Shown: piece by piece, positions 26,709-35,646 of the stretch
How positions within the stretch are numbered: the stretch's first letter is position 1
How the letters are laid out: each line of letters opens with the position of its first letter
DNA from: Pseudobacteriovorax sp.
GTDB taxonomy: Bacteria; Bdellovibrionota_B; Oligoflexia; Oligoflexales; Oligoflexaceae
DNA length: 64,000 nucleotides
Assembly: GCA_013215145.1 (NCBI GenBank)
Contig: JABSRP010000017.1
Location: forward strand, 62,001-126,000
Direction of reading: 5' to 3'
Notes under the pieces: model-generated
The model's input: only the letters and a program-made list of their open reading frames with translations
Told to the model about the DNA's origin: nothing
Database searches by the model: none
Program-made: the position numbers and the translations under genes

Positions 26709-27962
26709 ATGTATGAAATTGTTACGGGCAAACCCATAGTTCAAAAATATGGTGGAACTTCTGTAGGCAGTGTCGATCGAATCAAATCCATTGCAAAACG
26801 TATAAAAAAACAGATCGCAGCAGGTCATGATCGTATTGCTGTTGTTGTTTCCGCTATGTCTGGCGAAACCAATCGTTTGGTCGGCTTAATCGAAGAAATC
26901 AATGGGAAGGCTTCCCGCCGCAATTATGATATGGCCGTAGCGGCAGGAGAGCAAGTGTCTGTAGCTCTAATGGCAGCTGCTTTGGAAGGCGAGGGTCTCA
27001 GTGCCGAGGGTTTCTTGGCTCATCAAATTGGGATTTATACGGATGGGTTTCATTCGCAGGCCCGCATACAGTCAATCGACTGCGGTGTGTTGCACGATGC
27101 CTGGGGCCGGAAGGTTGTCCCCATTATCGCTGGCTTTCAAGGTGTTTCTGCTGATGGAAATATTACAACCTTAGGTCGCGGCGGTAGTGACACAAGTGCA
27201 GTTGCCCTGGCCGTGGCGCTAGAGGCGGGATTTTGTGAGATCAATACCGATGTAGATGGAGTGTTTACCGCCGATCCCCGGATCGTTCCAAATGCAAGGC
27301 TCAATTTGGATATGGATTTTGAACTGGCCCTAGAGATGGCTTCTTTGGGCAGTAAAGTGCTTCATGCAAGATGTGTAGAGCTTGCGGCAAAATACCAAAT
27401 GCCTGTCGTAGTAAGGAATACATTTAAAGAAGATTCACATAGTAGGACAAAAATTATGAGTTTTACCGATTCCCAACGATTGGAAGCTCCTGTGGTATCG
27501 GGAGTGACTGTCGCAAAAAATGTCGTTAGGATAGCCATCGAAGGTCTCCCCGAAACATCTGCTTCGGTTGCCAGTGTTTTTGAGAGTATCGCAAAATCTG
27601 GTGTTAATGTGGATATCATTGTTCACAATAAATCTGAAGAAAGGCAAACTATCCGCCTCGGATTTACGATTGGATCTGGTGAATTGGACAAAACTCTAAA
27701 TATCATAGAAGACTGGCGCAGAGAAGAAGGCCTCTCTTCGATAAAAGTTGAGCACGAAGACAATCTGGCAAAAGTTTCTGTTGTTGGTTTGGGGATGCAG
27801 AGCCACCCCGGAGTCGCTAGTCGATGCTTTGCACTCCTCGCCGAAAAGAATATACCCATTACGATGATATCCACATCAGAGATTAAAATATCTTGTGTTA
27901 TTCCAATGGATCTATCTGATAGTGCATGTCAATGTTTGCATGAAGGTTTTTTAGAAGGGTAA
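26709..27962 (+). CDS. lysC: Aspartate kinase
   Basis: The first enzyme of the aspartate pathway (lysine, threonine, methionine and diaminopimelate): phosphorylates aspartate. The 417-residue protein has an amino-acid-kinase domain (VQKYGGTSVGSVDRIK; TTLGRGGSDTSAVALA; TDVDGVFTADPRI) and two C-terminal ACT domains (from ~265) for feedback control. An internal start for a beta subunit cannot be excluded. No clear Shine-Dalgarno precedes the ATG. The 148-base upstream gap shows no riboswitch that I recognise. Confidence 0.94.
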   Translation: MYEIVTGKPIVQKYGGTSVGSVDRIKSIAKRIKKQIAAGHDRIAVVVSAMSGETNRLVGLIEEINGKASRRNYDMAVAAGEQVSVALMAAALEGEGLSAEGFLAHQIGIYTDGFHSQARIQSIDCGVLHDAWGRKVVPIIAGFQGVSADGNITTLGRGGSDTSAVALAVALEAGFCEINTDVDGVFTADPRIVPNARLNLDMDFELALEMASLGSKVLHARCVELAAKYQMPVVVRNTFKEDSHSRTKIMSFTDSQRLEAPVVSGVTVAKNVVRIAIEGLPETSASVASVFESIAKSGVNVDIIVHNKSEERQTIRLGFTIGSGELDKTLNIIEDWRREEGLSSIKVEHEDNLAKVSVVGLGMQSHPGVASRCFALLAEKNIPITMISTSEIKISCVIPMDLSDSACQCLHEGFLEG

Positions 27963-27969
27963 CGATAAA

Positions 27970-28000
27970 GCCTTTCCACACGGGTATTGTGTGGTAAGGC
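27970..28000. terminator. Probable bidirectional terminator between lysC and the cytochrome gene
   Basis: GCCTTTCCACAC (27970-27981) pairs with GTGTGGTAAGGC (27989-28000), 11 of 12 positions, around a seven-base loop, between two convergent genes. On the minus strand it is followed by TTTATCGTT; the plus side has no T-run. Confidence 0.5.
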
Positions 28001-28041
28001 ACAATTCTTCCAAAAATACTGTATGAGAAGGGATGGGCCTG

Positions 28042-28551
28042 CTATTTACGAAAGCCTCGGATCAGAGTGACCATCTCTTTGATTTCTTCATCTGAAACGA
28101 CCTGTCCCCATGGGGCCATAGTTGCACTAAGTCCAACGGCTACTCCACCTTCCTTGATGACTTTCGTAATATGAGCATCGTCAACGGAGTCCTGCCAGGC
28201 AGCGTCCCTAAGATCTCGAGGTTTAGGGTTCATTGCCATGGCTGTCGGACCATCTGCGCCGCCATCAGCTCCATGACAGGGTGAACAAAAGTTCGCGTAT
28301 TTGGTCGCGCCCGCACTTTGGGTAGCAGCGACTGCACCGGTTGAGGTAGCAGCACTGTCATCGTCAGTCTTTGGAGGGAGGGTTCCATCTGCTTGCAGTT
28401 TTGTTGGTTTTTTGTTTCCTGTTGCTTCCTCTTGCTTAAATAGCTCTCGGTCGCCTCTAGGGTCATGCTGCTCGGTACACGCACTACATCCTGATAAGGT
28501 TATCAGCGCAGCCGCCACCAGGCTTTCTGGAAGATACTTTTTCAAATTCAT
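28042..28551 (-). CDS. Lipoprotein c-type cytochrome
   Basis: A 169-residue lipoprotein: lipobox TLSGC (Cys22), then an acidic Thr/Ala-rich linker to ~residue 82. A cytochrome c class I domain follows, with the heme motif Cys89-x2-Cys92-His93 (CSPCHG) and the distal ligand Met145 in SATMAPWG. It is a periplasmic electron carrier tethered to a membrane. Typical relatives have a PRDLRDAAWQ segment as seen here. It follows two outer-membrane barrel genes in the same direction and may be cotranscribed with them. Confidence 0.88.
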   Translation of the reverse strand: MNLKKYLPESLVAAALITLSGCSACTEQHDPRGDRELFKQEEATGNKKPTKLQADGTLPPKTDDDSAATSTGAVAATQSAGATKYANFCSPCHGADGGADGPTAMAMNPKPRDLRDAAWQDSVDDAHITKVIKEGGVAVGLSATMAPWGQVVSDEEIKEMVTLIRGFRK

Positions 28552-28627
28552 TTTTTCTCCGTCACAAATTGGCCATGATCAGCCTTTATAGCACAGGACC
28601 CAGATGATCTTAACTAAAAAAATAACC

Positions 28628-29863
28628 TTATAACCCATAGGTGAGCCGGACATTGACAACGTCCAAAGATTTTACTTTTTTATCGGCAGTCGACTGATAA
28701 TTGAAGACATTGTAAAGCTTGTCGTACGCTAGTATCGAATAATCAATGGTTAGTCTAAAACCTTCTTCGAAATCATTGGAGACGGCTACCCCAGTTTGAC
28801 TTTGGGTCAGACTTGTTGTTCCCTGGCTTTGCTGAGAACAAACGCCACCAATAATTTCGGAACAAGTCGTAAAAACTGGTTCACTGATTTTGATATTTCG
28901 TGATTGGTAACCGAGAGCAATTTCGTACTGGTCCAAAATGCGATAGGCAACATCGATGGAGCTAACAATATGGGTTATTTCGGCAGTTCTTTCGGTAGAC
29001 TCGGCTAGTAGGTAGGCAGGGTCGATCTGAACTGAGCCATCAAAACTAGTTGAGTCGGAAAGAGCGACCTTATCTTGATCTAAGTCAGTAATTTTTGTTT
29101 TTTGCCAACCAAGAGTAAAACTTAAACCTTTGTAGCTTTCCATATCGCCGCGTGAGTAGAAAATGGCTGACAATCTTTCTGTTGAGAATCCAAGATCAGA
29201 ATCAGTGGGCTGATATAGCCATTGGAATGCTTCGGACCCTTTGTTGTTACCATCAAATGAAATTCCAGTCTTAAAATGAATTCCGGGATAAAACTCTACA
29301 TCCCCTGAAAATGCGCCATACTGTTGAGCATCGAGATTACGGGTAATTTCCCCTTCCCCGTTGCCGATGATTAAAGAAACTTCCGCTCCTTCCAGCAGTG
29401 CTAGTTGATAGTCAGCTTTTAAAGCTAGTTGCTGCCATTGAGGACTTTGTAGTAGCCCGTGGTTTGGTAGATAGTTTTGGTCCGGGAGGTTGGTGGCGCT
29501 GTCGTGTATGGCAACATTGAAATGAAGGCTGTTTCGAAATTTCCAGATAAGTGAAGCCTCTTCCAAAATTCCGGTACTGCGGTCATCAATCGTTGGTTCA
29601 TAGTCTTCGTTTAATATAGGTTTGGCTTTTCGATTTGTCGCAGGTGTTCCCAACGGATCTATGGCCGCTTTTAAGGTTATTTTGGGCGAAGCTTCAAACT
29701 CGTAGCCTAACTTTAGTGTTCTCAACGTAGCGCAGCTTTGGGTACTAGGTGTATCTTTGCCTACATAGGTTTGACAGTCGATCTTAGCGGAGATAGATGT
29801 TTTCCCAAAGAGTTCTAAAGAACCAAATGGAAGGGATAGGAGCAAAAATAGTCGAAACTTCAT
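28628..29863 (-). CDS. Outer-membrane beta-barrel (porin-like) protein
   Basis: A 411-residue protein with a signal peptide (residues 1-20) and many alternating amphipathic strands (SLIWKFRNSLHFNVAIHDS, GLSFTLGWQKTKI, YEIALGYQSRNIKIS). It ends in VNVRLTYGL. It resembles trimeric-porin or FadL-like carriers in strand pattern only; no family can be named. Two cysteine pairs occur (near 30/44 and 335/345). It lies 36 bases downstream of a second barrel gene, so the two form a transcription unit with the cytochrome gene below. Confidence 0.7.
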   Translation of the reverse strand: MKFRLFLLLSLPFGSLELFGKTSISAKIDCQTYVGKDTPSTQSCATLRTLKLGYEFEASPKITLKAAIDPLGTPATNRKAKPILNEDYEPTIDDRSTGILEEASLIWKFRNSLHFNVAIHDSATNLPDQNYLPNHGLLQSPQWQQLALKADYQLALLEGAEVSLIIGNGEGEITRNLDAQQYGAFSGDVEFYPGIHFKTGISFDGNNKGSEAFQWLYQPTDSDLGFSTERLSAIFYSRGDMESYKGLSFTLGWQKTKITDLDQDKVALSDSTSFDGSVQIDPAYLLAESTERTAEITHIVSSIDVAYRILDQYEIALGYQSRNIKISEPVFTTCSEIIGGVCSQQSQGTTSLTQSQTGVAVSNDFEEGFRLTIDYSILAYDKLYNVFNYQSTADKKVKSLDVVNVRLTYGL

Positions 29864-29899
29864 GGGTTCTTAAGTCCTTTTGATTCGAAAAAGTTGATT

Positions 29900-31123
29900 C
29901 TAAAAACTGATTGAAGAGGCTTCGAAATCAGATCTATAGTTGATGCTTAGAAGTATGCGATTGATACGTTTGACATCATCTTCACCAATGGTAAACCCGC
30001 CAGACTTAATCCCTGATTGCTCTAGCTCTCTTATTTCATCGCTAACGAGGAAAGATAGGGTAAGATGAGGATGTAGCTGACTGGTGACCCCTAAAGTAAA
30101 CTGTTGGCCCCGAAAATTTTGTACGGTTCCGACTATCGGATCACTAGGTACTTCTGCAGTACCGTAGAGAAAACTCACAAAGAAAGATGTGTTGTTTTTG
30201 TTAATGTATGCATACTCTATTGAGTAGTTGGTTTGTTCGATCACAGGTAGAAGATTTTCGTCTGCAGTCCATCGCTCTCTCGAATATCGCAGATCGAAGT
30301 TTAACAAAGATTTTAACCGATTAATGTTGAAGTGTGAGCGTCCACCGGCAGCGATCATTAGATCTGTGATTTTGCCGGCATCGATATCGGTATCATTGTA
30401 TCCTAGGAAAAGATGGTACCGACTTCGATCAGCTGAAGTGTACTTGATCAATGTACCTATTCCCGTATAGGCGTCATTTGCGCTCACTCCAGAGTCTTGG
30501 CTTTTAGAACTTTGCGTGATTTTAGAGTGTCTATCGTCGGTACCTTCAATGGAAAATAGGGAAACATCCCAATTGGACTTAGACGTGCTTGTAGGGTACC
30601 TATCGAGTGACCAGGTTATTTTAAAGGAAGCAAATTTTCTAGGAAACCGTACCTGAAGACCAAATTGGAGAGGCTCCGAAAAAAAAAGCCGGTGGTCCAG
30701 AATCTGATCAAAAACGCCATAACTGGCGCTAAAGTTGTCCGTTGCGAAGAACCCTAGCTCATAAGTGTCGAGCAGCTTAATCTCCGGTGCAGATCGATAG
30801 GGAACACCTGATCGTGTATCCCAATCCCGAACGATAGAGTCGTTATCACCCTCACGATTTAACTCGGCATCCGGCCTAAGAGTAAACCGCAAAAATGAAG
30901 ATTTGTGAATAAGGTTGAATCCGATAAGCATGCGGGCTAGGCCGAAAGTTCGGTGGCTGCTTTCTAATTCTTGGCTTTGGCTTCGGCTAGTATTTAGGCT
31001 TATTTTGTTGGTATCCAAGCCATCTACATAAATGAAGTCTGCTTCCGCGCTACCCTGAATGGATGGCGACTTGGCGATGGCAGAGAATGAGATGATCCAA
31101 AGAAAAAAAAACAGGTACTTCAT
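29900..31123 (-). CDS. Outer-membrane beta-barrel protein with a mononucleotide tract
   Basis: A 407-residue protein with signal peptide (MKYLFFFLWIISFSAIAKS) and strand-rich barrel body (FLRFTLRPDAELNREG, YELGFFATDNFSASYGVFD, TNYSIEYAYINKNNTSFFVSF). The C-terminal residue is Phe, the usual signal for BAM assembly. In-frame Met at 31159 exists, but Met at 31123 gives a proper signal peptide. The coding strand carries nine T in a row (30679-30687), which can slip. First gene of a probable three-gene unit with the next barrel and the cytochrome. Confidence 0.7.
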   Translation of the reverse strand: MKYLFFFLWIISFSAIAKSPSIQGSAEADFIYVDGLDTNKISLNTSRSQSQELESSHRTFGLARMLIGFNLIHKSSFLRFTLRPDAELNREGDNDSIVRDWDTRSGVPYRSAPEIKLLDTYELGFFATDNFSASYGVFDQILDHRLFFSEPLQFGLQVRFPRKFASFKITWSLDRYPTSTSKSNWDVSLFSIEGTDDRHSKITQSSKSQDSGVSANDAYTGIGTLIKYTSADRSRYHLFLGYNDTDIDAGKITDLMIAAGGRSHFNINRLKSLLNFDLRYSRERWTADENLLPVIEQTNYSIEYAYINKNNTSFFVSFLYGTAEVPSDPIVGTVQNFRGQQFTLGVTSQLHPHLTLSFLVSDEIRELEQSGIKSGGFTIGEDDVKRINRILLSINYRSDFEASSISF

Positions 31124-31331
31124 GATGATCCGTGTCAATAAATAGTGGTTTTTCGCCAATTAAATGACTAGCCGCCAATTTCACGACAGCCGATAACTTA
31201 AAATATGACACAATACCTTAAATAATCCAGTCATATTTGTATCTTTCGACGATACGACTTCTAAACAATGAAATTATTGCGGTTAAACGACGTTTATCGT
31301 GAGAAATCCAAGTTTTTTGCTCACTTAGTTT

Positions 31332-31347
31332 TGGCACTTATTTTGTA
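31332..31347 (+). promoter_or_regulatory. Sigma-54-like promoter before fliL
   Basis: TGGCAC, five bases, TTGTA: the -24 GG and the 10-base spacing fit the sigma-54 consensus (TGGCAC-N5-TTGCA). The -12 element has GT instead of GC. It lies 27 bases before the fliL start, placing a transcript start just ahead of the ribosome site AGGAGG at 31363-31368. Confidence 0.4.
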
Positions 31348-31373
31348 CTGACTCTTCCGGATAGGAGGGTCTT

Positions 31374-32012
31374 ATGGCAGATGACGACGCAGAAGAAACC
31401 GAAAGCACCGACGACGGTGGGGGAAAAAGTAAAAAGAAACTTATCATCATCATTGCCGCTGTAGTCTTGTTGATAGCGATCGGTGGAGCTGTTGGTATGT
31501 TTATGCTTGGTGGTGGTGAAGAATCTCCGCCTGAGGATACACCCAACGAAATTTCTGACGAAGAGAAAGCTGAAGAGCCTGGAGAGGAAAAAATCGAATC
31601 AGAAGGAGACGAGTCGGGCGAAGAAAAAGCTGAAGGTGAGGAAACTGAAAAAAAAGAAGAGAAAAAAGCAGATGATGACAAAGAGAAAGACGATGGGTTA
31701 GATATCGGTTTTGGTGATACCTTTCCTATGAAGACCTTCAATCTTAACCTTGGCAATGCACTTGAAAATCGTTTTGTCCGCTTAGAAGTTACTATGGAAT
31801 TTTCGGGTGGCGAAAAGCAAAAAGCAGAGATATCGAAACGTTTACCTCAGCTTCGTGATGCCGTTATTCAAGTTGTCAGTAGAAAAACTCGCGAATTTTT
31901 ATTGGCTCCGGATGGTAAGGATGCCCTAAGAAAAGAGATCCTTATTAGAATCAATCGTTATATGAATCAAAAAATTGACGCTGTATACATCACTGATATT
32001 TTGATCGAATAA
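31374..32012 (+). CDS. fliL: Flagellar basal body-associated protein FliL
   Basis: A 212-residue inner-membrane protein: short cytoplasmic tail, one membrane helix (residues ~24-46), then an extended acidic Glu/Lys linker (~50-105). The periplasmic FliL domain (KTFNLNLGNALENRFVRLEVTMEF) ends with the family's INRYMNQKIDAVYITDILIE. It surrounds the stator and supports torque. It opens the flagellar operon. The linker is longer than in many FliL proteins. Confidence 0.92.
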   Translation: MADDDAEETESTDDGGGKSKKKLIIIIAAVVLLIAIGGAVGMFMLGGGEESPPEDTPNEISDEEKAEEPGEEKIESEGDESGEEKAEGEETEKKEEKKADDDKEKDDGLDIGFGDTFPMKTFNLNLGNALENRFVRLEVTMEFSGGEKQKAEISKRLPQLRDAVIQVVSRKTREFLLAPDGKDALRKEILIRINRYMNQKIDAVYITDILIE

Positions 32013-32021
32013 AGGGTTTTC

Positions 32022-33005
32022 ATGAGTCAGGTTTTATCTCAAAGTGAAGTCGATGCCTTATTATCCGCTGTTTCTGATAACAGAGTCGATGCCGATGATG
32101 ATTTGCCCGAAGAGGGTGGGCAAAACGGAGTCGTTCAATACGATCTTGCAAACCAAGACAGGATAATCCGGGGGCGGATGCCTACCCTCGACATTATTCA
32201 CGATCGATTTATAAGACTTTTCAGGGTGACCCTATCAAACTCTCTGCGAAAAATGGCCAACTTAAGTGTTAATTCAACGGGGCCGTTAAAATTTTCCGAG
32301 TTTATGAACTCTCTTCCTCTTCCTTCTTGCTTGAATATATTGAGGCTTGATCCCTTGCGCGGTGCTGCAGTAATGGTGATCGAATCAAAATTACTTTATG
32401 CCTTAGTAGATAGCTTTTTTGGTGGGAATGACGTTCCTTATACCAAGATTGAGGGAAAAGACTTTACTCAAATTGAAATAAAGATTGCACGCCGTGTGGT
32501 AATGTCGGCAATCGATGACTTGGAAAAAGCTTGGGAGCCTGTATATCCTCTGAAAATAGGTTATAGTCGGACTGAAATTAATCCGCAATTCGTTGCAGTT
32601 GTACCGCCATCAGATGTTGTCATTGCAACAACATTTGACGTGGAACTGGAGAAAGTTTCTGGAACGATAAAGATTGTAATTCCTTACTCAACTCTAGAGC
32701 CCATTAAGTCTAAATTGTCTGTGGGATTTCAAAGTGAACAGCTAGAAGTTGACTTTATCTGGATAAATCGAGTCAAAGAGCAAGTCATGCAAACGACTGC
32801 AAATATAGTTGTAAAACTCGGTGAGGCAGATATCCAAATGAGAGACCTGTTAAATCTTGAAATCGGTGACATCATTCAATTAAGTTCTGATGCAACCATG
32901 CCACTTAATGTTTTAGTCGAGGGTATTCCTAAGTTCAAAGGTATTCCAGGTCTTCTAAAGGGTAATAGAGCCATTCGAGTGACAGAATCGATGTTTGATG
33001 TTTAG
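32022..33005 (+). CDS. fliM: Flagellar motor switch protein FliM
   Basis: A 327-residue C-ring protein. It begins with the CheY-P-binding peptide LSQSEVDALL, followed by the middle CheC-like domain (RMPTLDIIHDRFIRLFRVTLSN, GAAVMVIESKLLYALVDSFFGG). It ends with a SpoA domain (~255-320: LGEADIQMRDLLNLEIGDIIQL). It transmits the CheY signal to the rotor. Nine bases after fliL and nine before fliN. Confidence 0.96.
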   Translation: MSQVLSQSEVDALLSAVSDNRVDADDDLPEEGGQNGVVQYDLANQDRIIRGRMPTLDIIHDRFIRLFRVTLSNSLRKMANLSVNSTGPLKFSEFMNSLPLPSCLNILRLDPLRGAAVMVIESKLLYALVDSFFGGNDVPYTKIEGKDFTQIEIKIARRVVMSAIDDLEKAWEPVYPLKIGYSRTEINPQFVAVVPPSDVVIATTFDVELEKVSGTIKIVIPYSTLEPIKSKLSVGFQSEQLEVDFIWINRVKEQVMQTTANIVVKLGEADIQMRDLLNLEIGDIIQLSSDATMPLNVLVEGIPKFKGIPGLLKGNRAIRVTESMFDV

Positions 33006-33014
33006 AGAGGAGCA

Positions 33015-33440
33015 ATGTCCATGTCTAGTGATGATTTAAATGCGGAAGATTTTGGTCTCGGAAGTGATTTTGATGATGCTCTTTCCCAGGCATCAGGCGG
33101 CAAAGGGGGAGCAGAAGACGACAAAAGTGTAGTTATGACTGCCGAAGATACCCGACTAGCTCGGACGGATTTTTCGAAACTAAAAATGATTTTGGATGTT
33201 CCGTTAAAAGTGTCAGTCGAGTTAGGACGAACTAAGATGCTTGTCAATGATCTACTTCAGCTCGGTCAGGGCTCTGTTATAGAGTTGGATAAAATTGCAG
33301 GAGAACCTATGGAGATCCTAATAAACGACAAACTCGTGGCTATGGGTGAGGTGGTTGTTGTCAATGAGAAGTTTGGTGTCCGTCTCACAGATGTCGTCTC
33401 GCAATTTGGTTTAGGTGACCTAAATGCTCAAGATACATGA
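33015..33440 (+). CDS. fliN: Flagellar motor switch protein FliN
   Basis: A 141-residue protein: an acidic low-complexity N-terminus of ~55 residues, then a SpoA domain (MILDVPLKVSVELGRTKM...LLQLGQGSVIELDKIAGEPMEILIND...GEVVVVNEKFGVRLTDV). It forms the base of the C-ring and binds the export ATPase complex. GAGGAG precedes the ATG. Its end is 8 bases from the likely fliO start. Confidence 0.95.
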   Translation: MSMSSDDLNAEDFGLGSDFDDALSQASGGKGGAEDDKSVVMTAEDTRLARTDFSKLKMILDVPLKVSVELGRTKMLVNDLLQLGQGSVIELDKIAGEPMEILINDKLVAMGEVVVVNEKFGVRLTDVVSQFGLGDLNAQDT

Positions 33441-33447
33441 GGTTAGT

Positions 33448-34608
33448 ATGAAGAAAATTCTAGTCTTTCTTTCGATTATGGTAAGTTCTACGGGGTTAGG
33501 TCAAAATACAAACTCCGCTACGCAGGTGATTGCGATTGAATCTGAATCTGCCGATGATCACACCCTCATAACGGCAAAGATTCAGGGTTCGGTCCTAGAA
33601 AACATAGAAAAGCCTAAGGCTCATAGTACTTTTATTGAGATAATCCTACCAAAGACAAAAAGTCCTATTGAAGGAGAGTTTTTTGATGGCAACTCACCTT
33701 TCATACGAAAGATAGCTCTATTTGCTATCGGAAATGATAGTTTGGGTATGCGAATTTTTCCGTCTCAAGAACCTAATACGCTGATGAACTCGCTATCTGT
33801 TCAGCCATTGGATGGAAGAATACTTGTTCATTTAGATCACAAAACCGTACCTCCTCCAATCACGGGAATCCCAACTGTAGAGGAGGTGATTGCCAATACG
33901 GAAGTAAGAAACGATGCCGTGGACCCGGTTGCGGCCATGCCAGTGAAGGTTAATAAACAAGAGACAGAAAAAAAACCTCCAGAAAATTCAGTATTAGAAA
34001 TTCCACAGTTTGATTCTTCAGTGCTTTCTGATGATTTGTTACAAGATAAGATGATCTATGCTACGGTTTTTATCGCATTTATGATCCTGTTTGGAGTTGG
34101 GTCTTTAATCGCAAAAAAAATGCTCTCCTCAAAATCGAAATATATGAATAAAGATAATCCCATTATCCAGCCTGTTGGTAATTACCAAATCAACCCTAAA
34201 CAAAAAATCACAGTGCTAGAAATATCGAATCAAAAAGTATTAGTAGGAATTTCTGGTGAGACGATAAATTATTTGACCACTATAGACGATCGCGCTTCTC
34301 AAGTATCTAATGATCCTTCCAAGAGCCAAATTGTACAGCCACAGTTACCGAAAACTCTAAATCACGATGTTAGTACACAAAAGTTGAATAAAACAAAACA
34401 TCAACCTAGCCGCTTAAAGCAAGAGATTAAGAATACTGCATACAATAATAAACAGGATGCGCGTCCTAAGTTAGAGGATAATAATGAAACCATAAATCGC
34501 TCCAATTCGGTTTATAGTTCGATTGGTTCGAGCGAAAATGAAAATAGATCTATCGAGGATGTCACTAATCTTATCAGGAAGAAGTTAAAGAATCTTCCAA
34601 AGGTATAG
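33448..34608 (+). CDS. fliO: FliO-like flagellar export protein with a long periplasmic N-terminus
   Basis: A 386-residue protein in the fliO position between fliN and fliP. The FliO part is a membrane helix (~200-222: MIYATVFIAFMILFGVGSLIA) followed by KQKITVLEISNQKVLVGISG, typical of FliO. Before it lies a signal peptide and a ~170-residue periplasmic region with an AMIN-like strand pattern; after it is a Asn/Lys/Ser-rich low-complexity tail. Typical FliO proteins are 90-150 residues. A start at 33424 is possible, but GAGG at 33438-33441 fits the ATG at 33448. Two runs of eight A occur in the gene. Confidence 0.75.
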   Translation: MKKILVFLSIMVSSTGLGQNTNSATQVIAIESESADDHTLITAKIQGSVLENIEKPKAHSTFIEIILPKTKSPIEGEFFDGNSPFIRKIALFAIGNDSLGMRIFPSQEPNTLMNSLSVQPLDGRILVHLDHKTVPPPITGIPTVEEVIANTEVRNDAVDPVAAMPVKVNKQETEKKPPENSVLEIPQFDSSVLSDDLLQDKMIYATVFIAFMILFGVGSLIAKKMLSSKSKYMNKDNPIIQPVGNYQINPKQKITVLEISNQKVLVGISGETINYLTTIDDRASQVSNDPSKSQIVQPQLPKTLNHDVSTQKLNKTKHQPSRLKQEIKNTAYNNKQDARPKLEDNNETINRSNSVYSSIGSSENENRSIEDVTNLIRKKLKNLPKV

Positions 34609-34609
34609 G

Positions 34610-35368
34610 ATGTGTAATTTACTAAAAATTTTAGTTATTGTTGGTCTCGGATATGTATCCATGTCTGAGATTGCTTTCTCACAGACAAAAATGCCGACTG
34701 TTGAGCTCAACCTTTTTGAGACTGATGATCCAGAGGCGTTTGTACCTGCGTTAAAAATTATTGCTGTACTGACTATTTTAGCAGTCGCTCCAGCAATTTT
34801 ATTGATGATGACGTCATTTACCCGCATCATCGTCGTTTTGAGTTTTGTGCGGCAAGCTTTAGGAACCCAAACTATGCCTCCGAATCAGGTCATTGTTGGA
34901 TTGGCTATGTTCCTTAGTCTTTTCACTATGGGTCCTGTCTTCGATAAAATCAATGAACGTGGTATAACCCCATTCCTCGAAAAAGCTATAACTCAAGAGC
35001 AGGCCATCGAAGAGTCAATCGCTCCTATGAGAAAATTTATGCTCAGTCAAACGAGAGAAGAAGACTTAGGAATGCTCATGAGAGTGGCAGAGCTTCCAAA
35101 GCCTGCAACGGCCGAGGAAATCCCACTGCGCATAGTGATTCCTGCCTTTGTTTTGTCAGAACTTAAAACTGCGTTTCAAATAGGCTTCCTAATATATCTA
35201 CCGTTTTTAGTTGTCGATATGGTGGTGTCTTCTATACTAATGGCTATGGGTATGATGATGCTTCCACCGACTGTTGTTTCCATGCCTTTCAAGCTCGTAC
35301 TTTTTGTATTAGTTGATGGGTGGACTTTAATCGTTGAATCCCTGGTCAAGAGCTTTGGGGCTATATGA
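34610..35368 (+). CDS. fliP: Flagellar export gate protein FliP
   Basis: A 252-residue core of the type III export gate. It has an N-terminal signal sequence, the FliP hallmark TSFTRIIVVLSFVRQALGTQTMPPNQVIVGLAMFL and C-terminal helices (GFLIYLPFLVVDMVVSSILMAMGMMMLPP). It forms the pentameric pore with FliQ and FliR. It starts one base after the fliO stop. Confidence 0.97.
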   Translation: MCNLLKILVIVGLGYVSMSEIAFSQTKMPTVELNLFETDDPEAFVPALKIIAVLTILAVAPAILLMMTSFTRIIVVLSFVRQALGTQTMPPNQVIVGLAMFLSLFTMGPVFDKINERGITPFLEKAITQEQAIEESIAPMRKFMLSQTREEDLGMLMRVAELPKPATAEEIPLRIVIPAFVLSELKTAFQIGFLIYLPFLVVDMVVSSILMAMGMMMLPPTVVSMPFKLVLFVLVDGWTLIVESLVKSFGAI

Positions 35369-35376
35369 GGTAGAAA

Positions 35377-35646
35377 ATGAATGAGCAAACTGTCATTGAT
35401 CTTGGTTGGAAAACAGGTTGGTTAGCTATTCAGGTAGCGGCTCCAGCCCTCCTAGCAACTCTATTCATGGGTCTTGTTGTTTCCATTTTTCAAGCCGCTA
35501 CCCAAATCAATGAACAAACTCTATCATTTATACCTAAAGTACTAGCGATTGCTGTTGCCCTATTGGTTTTTGGCCCCTGGATTATCACAATTATGATGGA
35601 GTTTACAGTTGGTCTGTTTCAATCAATACCACGACTGAGTAGATAG
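35377..35646 (+). CDS. fliQ: Flagellar export gate protein FliQ
   Basis: An 89-residue two-helix membrane protein with the family motif SIFQAATQINEQTLSFIPK. Part of the FliPQR gate. Its stop is immediately followed by the TTG start of fliR. Confidence 0.96.
   Translation: MNEQTVIDLGWKTGWLAIQVAAPALLATLFMGLVVSIFQAATQINEQTLSFIPKVLAIAVALLVFGPWIITIMMEFTVGLFQSIPRLSR

Noticed and set aside
31189..31196. GCCGATAA, a perfect sigma-28 -10 box upstream of fliL
   Set aside because: No TAAA at the required 15-base spacing; an 8-base match is expected about twice by chance in this window.
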